A stretch of 64,000 bases of DNA from Georgenia satyanarayanai (GTDB lineage: Bacteria > Actinomycetota > Actinomycetes > Actinomycetales > Actinomycetaceae). Of this stretch, positions 45,366 through 53,656 are shown piece after piece. The notes below the pieces were generated by a model. That model made no database searches. It saw only the letters and a program-made list of their open reading frames with translations, and was not told where the DNA came from. The stretch spans positions 144,131 to 208,130 of the forward strand of contig NZ_JAMBNZ010000007.1 of NCBI RefSeq assembly GCF_023715365.1. The letters are read 5' to 3'. The position numbers were made by a program, and so were the translations under genes. Each line of letters begins with the position of its first letter. Within the stretch, counting starts at the first letter, position 1.

Positions 45366-46540
45366 CCCCCGAGGCCGTCCCGCCCGCCGCGCCCCCGACC
45401 CCACCCACCGACAGCCGGATCCCTCCCGCGCAGCACTCCCGCCTGCCGGAGCTCGTCCTCGCCGGCGCCCACCGCTACCAGCTGGTGCGCGCGTGGCCCC
45501 GCGGGACGGGGCACGCGCTCCTCGAGCTCGCGGCCGAGGACGGGACGACCGTGGCGGGCCAGTGGTTCGCCGACCCGGCCGCTCTCGACTCCGCCGCGGC
45601 CACCACGCCCGCACCGGCCCGGGTGGCCGGGGACGTCCTCCTCCAGCCGGGCGGCGCCGACGCACGCCTGCGCGCCCTGCCCGAGGTGCTCGCCGAGGAC
45701 GGTGCCCGCCTGGTCGCCCACCGGCCCGGACGCCGCGCGGTCGTCCGCCTCGGTGCGCAGGACGGCTCGGCCCGCGAGTTCGCCAAGGTGGTGCGCGGGA
45801 GCAGGGCTGCCGGTCTCGCCCGGCGCGGCAGCCTCGTCGCCGAGCTCGTCGGGGACGTCGTCCCCGTGCCACGGCTGCTCGACACCGCCGACGTGGGACG
45901 CGGCATCCTGCGGTGGAGCGTCGTGCCCGGCCGCACCTTCCACGACCTCGGCGCGGACGAGTGGGCGCCCGAGAAGGCGCGGAGGGCCTGGGAGGCCGCC
46001 GGCCGCGCCGTCCGCCACCTCCACGAGGCGCCACGCGACCGGGTCACCGCACGCCACGGCGCCACCGAGGAGCTCGGCGCCGCCGCGGACTGGCTGCGTC
46101 CCGCCGTCGCCCACGGCCTGCTCGACCCCGCCCTCGTCACCCGCGCCACCGCGCACGTGACCGCGGCCCTGGAGCGCGTTCCCGCCGACCCGCCCCTCGG
46201 CGTCCTGCACCGCGACCTCCACGACAAGCAGCTCCTCCTCGACGACGCCGGAACCGTCGGGATGATCGACGTCGACACCCTCGCCGTCGGGGAGCGCGCG
46301 CTGGACGTCGCGAACCTCCTCGTCCACCTCGAGCTGCGGCAGGCGCAGGGCCTGCTGACCCCGGGCGTCGCGGCGGCGGCCCGGGCCGGCTTCCTCGCGG
46401 GCGTGGGCGAGGTGCCCGGCGACCGCGTCGACGCCTACGCCCTGGCCACCCGGCTGCGCCTCGCGGGGGTGTACGCGTTCCGCCCGCCCTGGCGCAAGGT
46501 CGCCGCGGCGCTCCTGCGCCGGGTGGCCGACCGGCCCTGA
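45362..46540 (+). CDS. APH-fold phosphotransferase (second of two)
   Basis: A 392-residue kinase-like protein beginning at GTG 45362 (GTGA overlap). After a Pro-rich leader it has a divergent N-lobe (REFAKVVRGSRAAGLARRG, with a candidate ATP-binding Lys), then the catalytic loop VLHRDLHDKQLLL (His283, Asp285, Gln instead of Asn) and MIDVDTLAVGERALDVANLL with the Mg-binding Asp. It is only distantly similar to its neighbour. Both probably phosphorylate small molecules feeding or protecting the glycosylated product; aminoglycoside resistance is unlikely from the loop sequence alone. Confidence 0.82.
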   Translation: MTPEAVPPAAPPTPPTDSRIPPAQHSRLPELVLAGAHRYQLVRAWPRGTGHALLELAAEDGTTVAGQWFADPAALDSAAATTPAPARVAGDVLLQPGGADARLRALPEVLAEDGARLVAHRPGRRAVVRLGAQDGSAREFAKVVRGSRAAGLARRGSLVAELVGDVVPVPRLLDTADVGRGILRWSVVPGRTFHDLGADEWAPEKARRAWEAAGRAVRHLHEAPRDRVTARHGATEELGAAADWLRPAVAHGLLDPALVTRATAHVTAALERVPADPPLGVLHRDLHDKQLLLDDAGTVGMIDVDTLAVGERALDVANLLVHLELRQAQGLLTPGVAAAARAGFLAGVGEVPGDRVDAYALATRLRLAGVYAFRPPWRKVAAALLRRVADRP

Positions 46541-46552
46541 CGGCGGGCGGTG

Positions 46553-47704
46553 CTAGGTGCGGGCGGCGTTCGCGGCGCGGGAGCGGGACACGACGTCGGG
46601 CAGGGCGGCGAGGACGGCGTCGACGTCGGCCTCGGTGGTCGTGCGGCCGAGGGAGAAGCGCAGCGCCGAGCGGGCGAGCTCAGGCGGGTAGCCCATCGCG
46701 CTGAGGACGAAGGAGGCCTCCTGCACGCCCGCGGAGCAGGCCGAGCCGGCCGAGGCGTTGACCCCGGCCATGTCGAGGCCGAAGAGGAGGGAGTCGGCGT
46801 CGGCGCCCTCGACGGTGAGGTGGGCGACCTGGGGCAGCCGCGGCGCACCGGCCCCGGTGAGGCGCAGCCCGTCCACCGCGGCGAGCGCCCCGGCCACGAG
46901 CCGGTCGCGCAGCGCGGCCAGGCGGGCACTCTCCGCCTCCCGGTCCGCCACCGCCAGGCTCACCGCGAGCGCCAGGGCGCGAGCGCCGGCGACGTCGAGC
47001 GTGCCCGAGCGCACGCCGCGCTCCTGCCCGCCCCCGTGGTGCACGGGCGCCAGCGCCAGCTCGCGGCGCGCCACGAGCGCCCCGGTGCCCACCGGGCCGC
47101 CGAGCTTGTGGCCGGTCACCGACATCGCCGCGAGCCCGCTCGAGCCGAAGCGCACCGGCAGGTGCGCGACGGCCTGAACGGCGTCGGAGTGGACGGGCAC
47201 GTCACCCGCGAGCACGACGAGCTCCTCGACCGGTTGGACGACGCCCGTCTCGTTGTTCGCCCACATGACCGACACGAGCGCCGGGGCCTCGCCGCCTGCC
47301 AGGGCGGTGCGGGCAGCGACGAGGTCGAGGGCGCCGTCCCCGGTGACGGGCAGCACCGTGACGTCCGCGAGCCCGCGCTCGCCCAGCCAGCCCGCGGCGT
47401 CGAGCACGGCGTGGTGCTCGACGGCGCTGACGAGCAGCCGCGGGCGCGGCGAGGGGTGGGCATAGACGGCGCCCTTGACCGCGAGGTTGTCCGCCTCGGT
47501 GCCGCCGGAGGTGAAGACGACCTCGGCCGGCTCCGCGCCGAGCGCCGCGGCGAGCTCCTCGCGCGCCTCCTCCAGGCGGCGGCGCGCGTCGCGCCCCACC
47601 GTGTGGAGCGAGGACGGGTTGCCGCCGCGGGTCAGCTCCTCGGCGTAGCGGGCCGCGACCTCCGGCCGGACGGGAGTCGTTGCCGCGTGGTCGAGGTAGG
47701 CCAT
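46553..47704 (-). CDS. Cysteine desulfurase (IscS/NifS-like)
   Basis: A 383-residue PLP enzyme that releases sulfur from cysteine to a persulfide. Landmarks: YLDHAATTPVRPEV, TSGGTEADNLAVKGA, the PLP-Lys in SVTGHKLGGPVGTG, and the reactive Cys in NASAGSACSAGVQ. The ATG lies 7 nt after TAGACT (47717-47712), a leaderless arrangement. It stands alone, convergent with the kinase operon, and most likely supplies sulfur to MnmA (36603) for tRNA thiolation and to other acceptors; Fe-S assembly in actinobacteria normally uses SufS, a different subfamily. Confidence 0.94.
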   Translation of the reverse strand: MAYLDHAATTPVRPEVAARYAEELTRGGNPSSLHTVGRDARRRLEEAREELAAALGAEPAEVVFTSGGTEADNLAVKGAVYAHPSPRPRLLVSAVEHHAVLDAAGWLGERGLADVTVLPVTGDGALDLVAARTALAGGEAPALVSVMWANNETGVVQPVEELVVLAGDVPVHSDAVQAVAHLPVRFGSSGLAAMSVTGHKLGGPVGTGALVARRELALAPVHHGGGQERGVRSGTLDVAGARALALAVSLAVADREAESARLAALRDRLVAGALAAVDGLRLTGAGAPRLPQVAHLTVEGADADSLLFGLDMAGVNASAGSACSAGVQEASFVLSAMGYPPELARSALRFSLGRTTTEADVDAVLAALPDVVSRSRAANAART

Positions 47705-47815
47705 GGCCCCGAGTCTACGAAGCGGTGCCCGACTGTGGGCGATCTCCCAGGAACACCGCCTACCCTGGTCCGGGTGCCGCCGGAGCGGCACGTACGACCA
47801 CACGAAGGACTCCCT

Positions 47816-48766
47816 GTGCGCCGATCCGCCACTGCCACCACCGCCGCTGCCCTGGCCGCGCTCCTCCTCCTCGCCGGCTGCTCGAGCGACGACGGCGAGG
47901 CCGAGCCCGCCGCCTCCCAGACGCCCACCGCCACCGAGTCCGAGTCGGCCGGGGCGGAGGCCGGCAACGCGCCGGAGGACGTCGCTGCGCTCGAGGGCGT
48001 CACCGTCGAGGGCGAGGCCGGCGGTGAGCCGACCCTCACCTTCGAGCAGCCCCTCAACGTCACCGGCAGCGCCGCCGTCGTCGCCTCCCCCGGTGACGGC
48101 GAGGAGATCACCGAGGGCCAGCTCCTCGTCGTCGACTTCATCCAGGTCAACGGCGAGAACGGCGAGGTCCTCGACTCGACCTACGAGGGTGGGCCGCAGC
48201 CTCTCGTCGTCAGTGACGAGATGACCGTGCCGGCGCTCAACGACGTCCTCATCGGCCAGCAGGTCGGCGCGCGCGTCCTCTTCGCCAGCCCCACGCAGGC
48301 CGCGGCCGCGATCATGGCGCTGGAGGTCGTCGACGCCCGCAGCCGCGCCGAGGGCACCGCGGTCGAGGCCCCCGAGGGCGTCCCGGCCGTCACGCTCGCC
48401 GAGAACGGCGAGCCGAGCATCGAGCCCGTCGACGGCGAGGCCCCCACCGAGCTCGTCGCCGCGCCCACGATCAAGGGCGAGGGCGAGGAGGTCGAGGAGG
48501 GCGACTACGTCTTCGTCCAGTACAGCGGCTGGCTGTGGGACGGCACGCCCTTCGACTCCTCGTGGTCCAAGGGCGTCCCGTTCCCCCTGGAGGCCGGCGC
48601 GGGTCAGGTCATCGAGGGCTGGGACACCGCCCTGCTCGGGCAGACCGTCGGCAGCCAGGTCGTCATGGTCATCCCCCCCGAGCTCGGCTACAAGGACCAG
48701 GACAACGGCACGATCCCCCCCAACTCCACCCTCGTCTTCGTCGTCGACATCCTCTACGCCGGCTGA
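47816..48766 (+). CDS. FKBP-type peptidyl-prolyl isomerase lipoprotein
   Basis: A 316-residue lipoprotein (GTG start, GAAGGA upstream, lipobox LAGC with Cys22). After a Glu/Ala/Thr-rich linker there are two FKBP-like domains: a degenerate one (about 85-170, TEGQLLVVDFIQVNG) and a canonical one (about 220-316) with GDYVFVQYSGWLWDGTPFDSSW, GQVIEGWDTALLGQTVGS and VMVIPPELGY. It would assist folding of secreted proteins at the membrane surface. A TACCCT -10 box (47761-47766) suggests a start near 47774. Ends at the large bidirectional terminator at 48782. Confidence 0.93.
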   Translation: MRRSATATTAAALAALLLLAGCSSDDGEAEPAASQTPTATESESAGAEAGNAPEDVAALEGVTVEGEAGGEPTLTFEQPLNVTGSAAVVASPGDGEEITEGQLLVVDFIQVNGENGEVLDSTYEGGPQPLVVSDEMTVPALNDVLIGQQVGARVLFASPTQAAAAIMALEVVDARSRAEGTAVEAPEGVPAVTLAENGEPSIEPVDGEAPTELVAAPTIKGEGEEVEEGDYVFVQYSGWLWDGTPFDSSWSKGVPFPLEAGAGQVIEGWDTALLGQTVGSQVVMVIPPELGYKDQDNGTIPPNSTLVFVVDILYAG

Positions 48767-48781
48767 CCCCGAACACCCGCC

Positions 48782-48842
48782 CGCATATGCGGGAAAAGTG
48801 CGGTCCGGACAGTGTCCGGGCCGCACTTTTCGCGCATATGCG
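48782..48842. terminator. Large bidirectional terminator with 29-bp arms
   Basis: Arms 48782-48810 and 48814-48842 pair at 27 of 29 positions with a 3-nt loop. The inner stem is GC-rich and flanked by AAAA and TTTT, giving U-runs in both directions, while the outermost 10 bp repeat CGCATATGCG, itself a palindrome, on each side. It lies between convergent fkbp (stop 48766) and etfA (stop 48876). Confidence 0.9.
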
Positions 48843-48875
48843 CTCGAGAGAGGTGGGGTGGGGTGGGATGGGGGG

Positions 48876-49862
48876 TCAGGTTCGCTGGTGGGTGCGGATC
48901 GTTTCGATGGCCTGCGGGAGCACGTCCTCGGCGGCGCCGACGACGCCGAAGTCGGCGAGCTCGAAGATCGGGGCCTCGGGATCGGTGTTGACGGCGACGA
49001 CGGTCTGCGCGGCCCGCATCCCCACCGTGTGGTGGACAGCGCCGGACACCCCGACGCCGATGTACAGGCGCGGCGCGACGGTGACGCCCGTCTGCCCGAC
49101 CTGCGCCGAGTGCTCGCGCCAGCCCTCGTCGGTGACGTCCCGGGTGGCGCCCACGGCGCCCCCGAGCAGCTCGGCGAGCTCCTCGACGGCGGTGAAGTCC
49201 CCGCCCGTGCCGCGGCCGCCGACGACGACGGTCTGCGCGTCAGTGAGCGGCACCTGCCCGGTCGTGGGGTGCTCGGTGCGCTCGACGACGGAGACGGCGC
49301 GGGCCCGGCCGGTGAGCTCGACCGGCACGCGCACGACCGCGGGCTCACCCGCCGCCGGCGCCGGCTCGGCGTCCACCGCGGCCGGGCGCAGCGCGACGAC
49401 GGGCAGCGGCCCGGTCACCGCGCACACCGTCTCCCAGGAGGCGCCGAGGACGGTCTTGCCCGCCGCGACACCCTCCGCGCGCCGCTCGACGCGGTCCGCG
49501 TCGACGACCGCACCGGTTCCCACCGTGATCGCCAGGCCGGCGGCGAGTTCCTTGCCGGCGTAGGTCGACACGAGCAGCACGGCCTGTGGGGACGTCGCCG
49601 CGACGACGGCGGCCACGGCCTCGGTCGCGACGGCGGTGAGCTGCGGGGGGAGGCCGCCGAGCTCGGGCACGTGGACGGTGCTGACCCCGAAGCGGCCGAG
49701 CACCTCGCGCGCCGCCTCCCCCGGGCCCTCCTCCCCCAACCACACCGCCGCCACGGCCGCACCGGCCGCGAGGGCCCGCGCGGCAGTGAGCACCTCGGTC
49801 GAGGGCGGCGTGAGCGCGCCCTCGTGGTGGTCGACGACGACGAGCACAGGTCCCTGGGTCAT
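48876..49862 (-). CDS. etfA: Electron transfer flavoprotein alpha subunit
   Basis: A 328-residue FAD-binding subunit. The C-terminal domain has the ETF-alpha signature region: GGRGTGGDFTAVEELAELLG, QVGQTGVTVAPRLYIGVGVSGAVHH and VNTDPEAPIFELADFGVVG. With EtfB it carries electrons from acyl-CoA and other dehydrogenases to the quinone pool. It follows etfB by 26 nt on the same strand, the usual etfBA order. No dehydrogenase or ETF:quinone oxidoreductase gene is adjacent. Confidence 0.96.
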   Translation of the reverse strand: MTQGPVLVVVDHHEGALTPPSTEVLTAARALAAGAAVAAVWLGEEGPGEAAREVLGRFGVSTVHVPELGGLPPQLTAVATEAVAAVVAATSPQAVLLVSTYAGKELAAGLAITVGTGAVVDADRVERRAEGVAAGKTVLGASWETVCAVTGPLPVVALRPAAVDAEPAPAAGEPAVVRVPVELTGRARAVSVVERTEHPTTGQVPLTDAQTVVVGGRGTGGDFTAVEELAELLGGAVGATRDVTDEGWREHSAQVGQTGVTVAPRLYIGVGVSGAVHHTVGMRAAQTVVAVNTDPEAPIFELADFGVVGAAEDVLPQAIETIRTHQRT

Positions 49863-49888
49863 GGTGCCTTCCTGGTGGGCGGGGTCGG

Positions 49889-50659
49889 TCAGACGAGCTT
49901 GGCGTCGATGAGGAACTCGGCCAGCTGCCGTCCGGCGTCCCCGGAGTCGGTGACGATGCGGCCCTGCTCGCGGGCGGGACGCTCCGCGGCGGAGAGCACC
50001 GCCGTCGCCGGCTCGGGTGCAGCGAGGCCGAGGTCGGCGAGCGACCACGTGTCGACCGGCTTCTTGCGGGCGGCCTTGATCGCCCGGAACGCCGGGTAGC
50101 GGGGCTCGTTGGCCTGGTCGGTGACCGACACGAGGGCGGGCAGCGGCGCCTCGAGGACCTCGACGGCGGAGCCGATCTCGCGACGCACGCGCACGCGGCC
50201 GCCGGTGACGGTGAGCTCGCTGGCGAGCGTGAGCGGGGGCAGGTCGAGGGCGGCGGCGAGCGCCGCGGGCAGCATCGAGGTGAGGCCGTCGAGGGAGGCC
50301 ATGCCGGTGACGACGAGGTCGACCGCTGCCTCGCCCTGGAGCGTGCGCACGGCGGCGGCCAGGACGCGGGCGGTGGCGACGGCGTCGGAGCCGGCGAGCG
50401 ACTCGTCGCTCACGTGGACGCCGCGGTCGGCGCCCATCTGCAGGCCGCGCCGCACGGCGTCCTCGGCGTCGTCGGGACCCATCGTGAGGACGACGACCTC
50501 CCCGCCGTGCTCCTCGACGAGGCTCACGGCGGCCTCGACGGCGTTCTCGTCGAGCTCGTTGAGGACGTCGTCGAGACCACGCACGAGGTGGCCGTCATCG
50601 TCCAGCGCGCGCTCGGACTGGACATCGGGGACATGCTTGACGCACACGACGATCCTCAT
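49889..50659 (-). CDS. etfB: Electron transfer flavoprotein beta subunit
   Basis: A 256-residue AMP-binding subunit with the N-terminus IVVCVKHVPDVQSERALDD, the middle motif VVTGMASLDGLTSMLPAALA and the ETF-beta signature VSVTDQANEPRYPAFRAIKAA near residue 190. The ATG follows a CAGGCT hexamer by 6 nt with no spaced ribosome-binding site, so the transcript is probably leaderless. First gene of etfBA; the 155-bp gap to glgX holds divergent promoters. Confidence 0.95.
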   Translation of the reverse strand: MRIVVCVKHVPDVQSERALDDDGHLVRGLDDVLNELDENAVEAAVSLVEEHGGEVVVLTMGPDDAEDAVRRGLQMGADRGVHVSDESLAGSDAVATARVLAAAVRTLQGEAAVDLVVTGMASLDGLTSMLPAALAAALDLPPLTLASELTVTGGRVRVRREIGSAVEVLEAPLPALVSVTDQANEPRYPAFRAIKAARKKPVDTWSLADLGLAAPEPATAVLSAAERPAREQGRIVTDSGDAGRQLAEFLIDAKLV

Positions 50660-50814
50660 GGCCCAAGCCTGCCACCTCCGGCGGCCTCCTGCCGACACGG
50701 CCCGTCACACCGTCAAGACATCCCTATCGGCCAATGCCCCCCAGACCTGAGCTGCCGGGCCCGCGGTACATCTCACCCGCAAGCCGCGCCACGATCGCCA
50801 CGCAGGGTGGCACG

Positions 50815-53124
50815 ATGGGCTCCATCATGAGTATGACCGCTTCATTCGTTCGCACGAGTCCCGCCCGCAGCGTCGCCCAGCGGGTGACCGGCCGCGCCCC
50901 GGCGCTGGGCGCCCACCTGTGGGGCGACGGCATCGACGTCGCCGTGCTCGCCTCGCACGCCACGGCCGTGGACCTGTGCCTCCTCGACGAGGACCACGGC
51001 TCCTACCGCGAGCGCCGCTTCGCGCTCCACCGCGGCCAGCACGGCGTGTGGCAGGGCCACGTCCCCGGCGTCACCGCCGGCCAGCGCTACGGCCTGCGCG
51101 TCCACGGGCGCTGGGACCCGGCCGCCGGGCTGCGGCACAACCCCGCCAAGCTCCTCCTGGACCCCTACGCGCGCGGCGTCACCGGCGAGCTCGTCCACGG
51201 CCCCGAGGTCTACGGCCACGCCGTCGACGAGGATCTCGCCCCGGCCCCCGACTGGGCCCCCAGCGACCTCGACTCCGCGGGCCACGTCCGTCACGGCGTC
51301 GTGCTGCCCGAGCCCCCCGTCGTGCCCGCCGACGCCCGCCCCCACGTGCCGTGGGACCGCACCGTCGTCTACGAGGCGCACGTGCGCGGCCTCACCCGGC
51401 GCCTGCCGGGCGTGCCCGAGCACCTGCGCGGCACCTACGCCGGCCTGGCGCACCCGGTCACCATCGCCCACCTGCGCGACCTCGGCGTCACCGCCGTCGA
51501 GCTCCTGCCGATCCACGCGACCGGCGACGAGCCCTTCCTCATCGAGAAGGGCCTGACGAACTACTGGGGCTACAACACCCTCGGCTTCTTCGCCCCCGAG
51601 CCGCGCTACGCCACCGAGGCCGCGCAGGCGCAGGGCCCGGCCGCCGTCCTCGACGAGGTCCGCGGCATGGTCCACCTGCTCCACGAGGCCGGGCTCGAGG
51701 TCATCCTCGACGTCGTCTACAACCACACCGCCGAGGGCGGCGACGGCGGACCGGCGCTCTCGTGGCGCGGTCTGGACAACACCGAGTACTACATGCACGA
51801 CGGCGTCCGTCCGGCGCACCTCGTCGACGTCACCGGCACGGGCAACTCCCTCGACTTCCGCCGCGTGCGCGTGGTCCAGATGGCGCTGGACTCCCTGCGC
51901 TACTGGGTCGAGCGGATCGGGGTCGACGGCTTCCGTTTCGACCTCGCCACGACGCTGGGCCGCCACGGCGCGGAGTTCACCCCGCACCACCCGTTCTTCG
52001 TCGCTCTCGCCACCGACCCGGTCCTCTCCCACGTCAAGCTCATCGCCGAGCCGTGGGACGTGGGCCCCGGCGGCTGGCGCACCGGACAGTTCCCCGCCCC
52101 CATGGCGGACTGGAACGACCGCTTCCGCGACGCCGTACGCACCTTCTGGCTCAGCGACCCCGCCACCGGCGTGGCCGGCGGCACCGGAGGGGACCTGCGT
52201 GACCTCGCCACCCGGCTCGCCGGCTCCGCCGACCTCTTCGCCCACGGCTCGGTCCCGGGCGGGCGCGGCCCGCTCGCGAGCATCAACTACGTGACGGCGC
52301 ACGACGGCTTCACCCTCGCCGACCTCGTCACCTACAACGGCAAGCACAACGAGGCCAACGGCGAGGACAACCGCGACGGCAGCGACAACAACCGTTCGTG
52401 GAACCACGAGGTCGAGGGCCCGGTCGCCACCGACCCCCTCACCCCCTTCCACGAGCGCGGCGGACCCGGTGACGCCGCGGTGCGCGCCGGGGCCACCCCC
52501 ACCGTGCACGAGGACGGCGAGCACATCCTCCTCGGCCGCCGCCGCGGGGTGCGCAACCTCCTCGGCACGCTGCTCCTGTCCGCCGGCACCCCCATGGTGA
52601 CGGCCGGCGACGAGATCGGCCGCAGCCAGCTGGGCAACAACAACGCCTACTGCCAGGACACCGAGCTCTCGTGGGTGGACTGGGAGCTGCGGCCCTGGCA
52701 GGCCGAGCTGCTCGCCACCTCACGCCACCTCCTGGGCCTGCGCCGCGAGCACCCGGTGCTGCGGCCCACGCACTTCGCCACCGGGCACACCGCCGAGGGC
52801 GACTCCATCCCCGACCTCGCCTGGTACCGCGCGGACGCCGAGGAGATGGACCCCTCCGACTGGCACGACTCCCGCGTCCGGGTGCTGCAGATGCTCCGCT
52901 CGGGCTACACCGTCGGCGACGGCGACCTCCTCCTCGTCCTCAACGGCTCGCTCGACCCCCAGGACGTCACCCTGCCCCAGGGCGCGGGCGCCGACTACGA
53001 GCTGCTGTGGGACTCCGCCTGGGAGTGCCCGCCGGCGCTGGACGCCCAGCCGCAGGTCACTGCGCCGGGCGCGACGACGGCAATGGCGGGCCTCACCATG
53101 CGGGCGTACCTCAGCCGTCGCTGA
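50815..53124 (+). CDS. glgX: Glycogen debranching enzyme GlgX (isoamylase type)
   Basis: A 769-residue GH13 enzyme hydrolysing alpha-1,6 branches of glycogen limit dextrins. An N-terminal CBM48-like domain (GAHLWGDGIDVAVLASHATAV) precedes the barrel, whose catalytic residues sit in GVDGFRFDLATTLG (nucleophile Asp), KLIAEPWDVG (acid Glu) and VTAHDGFTLAD (Asp). DGSDNNRSWNHEVEG is typical of GlgX. Starts at 50815, 50827 and 50833 are all ATG and in frame; 50815 is chosen with GGTGG upstream. It works with GlgP nearby in glycogen breakdown. Confidence 0.95.
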   Translation: MGSIMSMTASFVRTSPARSVAQRVTGRAPALGAHLWGDGIDVAVLASHATAVDLCLLDEDHGSYRERRFALHRGQHGVWQGHVPGVTAGQRYGLRVHGRWDPAAGLRHNPAKLLLDPYARGVTGELVHGPEVYGHAVDEDLAPAPDWAPSDLDSAGHVRHGVVLPEPPVVPADARPHVPWDRTVVYEAHVRGLTRRLPGVPEHLRGTYAGLAHPVTIAHLRDLGVTAVELLPIHATGDEPFLIEKGLTNYWGYNTLGFFAPEPRYATEAAQAQGPAAVLDEVRGMVHLLHEAGLEVILDVVYNHTAEGGDGGPALSWRGLDNTEYYMHDGVRPAHLVDVTGTGNSLDFRRVRVVQMALDSLRYWVERIGVDGFRFDLATTLGRHGAEFTPHHPFFVALATDPVLSHVKLIAEPWDVGPGGWRTGQFPAPMADWNDRFRDAVRTFWLSDPATGVAGGTGGDLRDLATRLAGSADLFAHGSVPGGRGPLASINYVTAHDGFTLADLVTYNGKHNEANGEDNRDGSDNNRSWNHEVEGPVATDPLTPFHERGGPGDAAVRAGATPTVHEDGEHILLGRRRGVRNLLGTLLLSAGTPMVTAGDEIGRSQLGNNNAYCQDTELSWVDWELRPWQAELLATSRHLLGLRREHPVLRPTHFATGHTAEGDSIPDLAWYRADAEEMDPSDWHDSRVRVLQMLRSGYTVGDGDLLLVLNGSLDPQDVTLPQGAGADYELLWDSAWECPPALDAQPQVTAPGATTAMAGLTMRAYLSRR

Positions 53125-53136
53125 GACACTGGGGCC

Positions 53137-53520
53137 GTGGAGCGGCTCACGGGTGAGGCACGCGACCGGGTCCGGGCGAGCAGCCTGACCCTCGTCGTCG
53201 CGCTCACGCTCGTGGGCGTGACCATCGGGCTCTACGCGACGCTCGTCGGCTTCTCCCGGACGACGGTGGTCCCCAGCGAGATCGTCGCCGTGTCCGACGA
53301 CGGCCACCACGTCACGGTCCGCTACTCCTACGGGGGCTGTCAGCGCGCCGGGCCCTTGGAGGTGCACGAGACCGCGGAGACCGTCGTCGTCTCCGCCCAC
53401 GTCGAGGAGCGCCGCCCGCTGACCGGCCAGGCGTGCACGGCGGACCTCGTCATCGCGGAGGAGACCGTCACCCTCGACACCCCGCTCGGCGACCGGGACC
53501 TGCGCACAGCGACCCCCTGA
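53137..53520 (+). CDS. Hypothetical membrane-anchored protein
   Basis: A 127-residue protein with one N-terminal membrane helix (about 16-39, LTLVVALTLVGVTIGLYATLV) and an extracytoplasmic beta-rich domain containing two Cys (GGCQRAGP and GQACTADL) likely to form a disulfide. No family recognised. The GTG lies 6 nt after GACACT, another leaderless-type start, and only 12 nt after glgX, so it may also be read from the glgX transcript. Confidence 0.65.
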   Translation: MERLTGEARDRVRASSLTLVVALTLVGVTIGLYATLVGFSRTTVVPSEIVAVSDDGHHVTVRYSYGGCQRAGPLEVHETAETVVVSAHVEERRPLTGQACTADLVIAEETVTLDTPLGDRDLRTATP

Positions 53521-53524
53521 GAAC

Positions 53525-53649
53525 GGGGGAGATCCAGCTCTCGGCGGGAGCGGGTAGCCCCACCCGCAACGGGGGTGGCCCCACCCGCGCGCAGAGCTGG
53601 ACCCCGCCCGAGCCCCAGGGGGCAGACGGGCGAGATCCAGCTCTCGGCG
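53525..53649. repeat. Intergenic cluster of a dispersed repeat (three copies)
   Basis: Two direct copies sharing the core GAGATCCAGCTCTCGGCG lie at 53525-53546 and 53628-53649 (one base different in 22), with an inverted, more degenerate copy between them at about 53588-53609. A further near-identical copy, inverted, is inside the GT4 gene at 41072-41093. The cluster fills the gap between convergent genes (stops 53520 and 53657) and can fold, so it may double as the terminator here. Confidence 0.7.
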
Positions 53650-53656
53650 GGAGGGG

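Noticed and set aside
38600..46540. Aminoglycoside biosynthesis or resistance cluster
   Set aside because: No scyllo-inosamine or deoxystreptamine genes are present, and the kinase loops carry Gln where aminoglycoside kinases have Asn.
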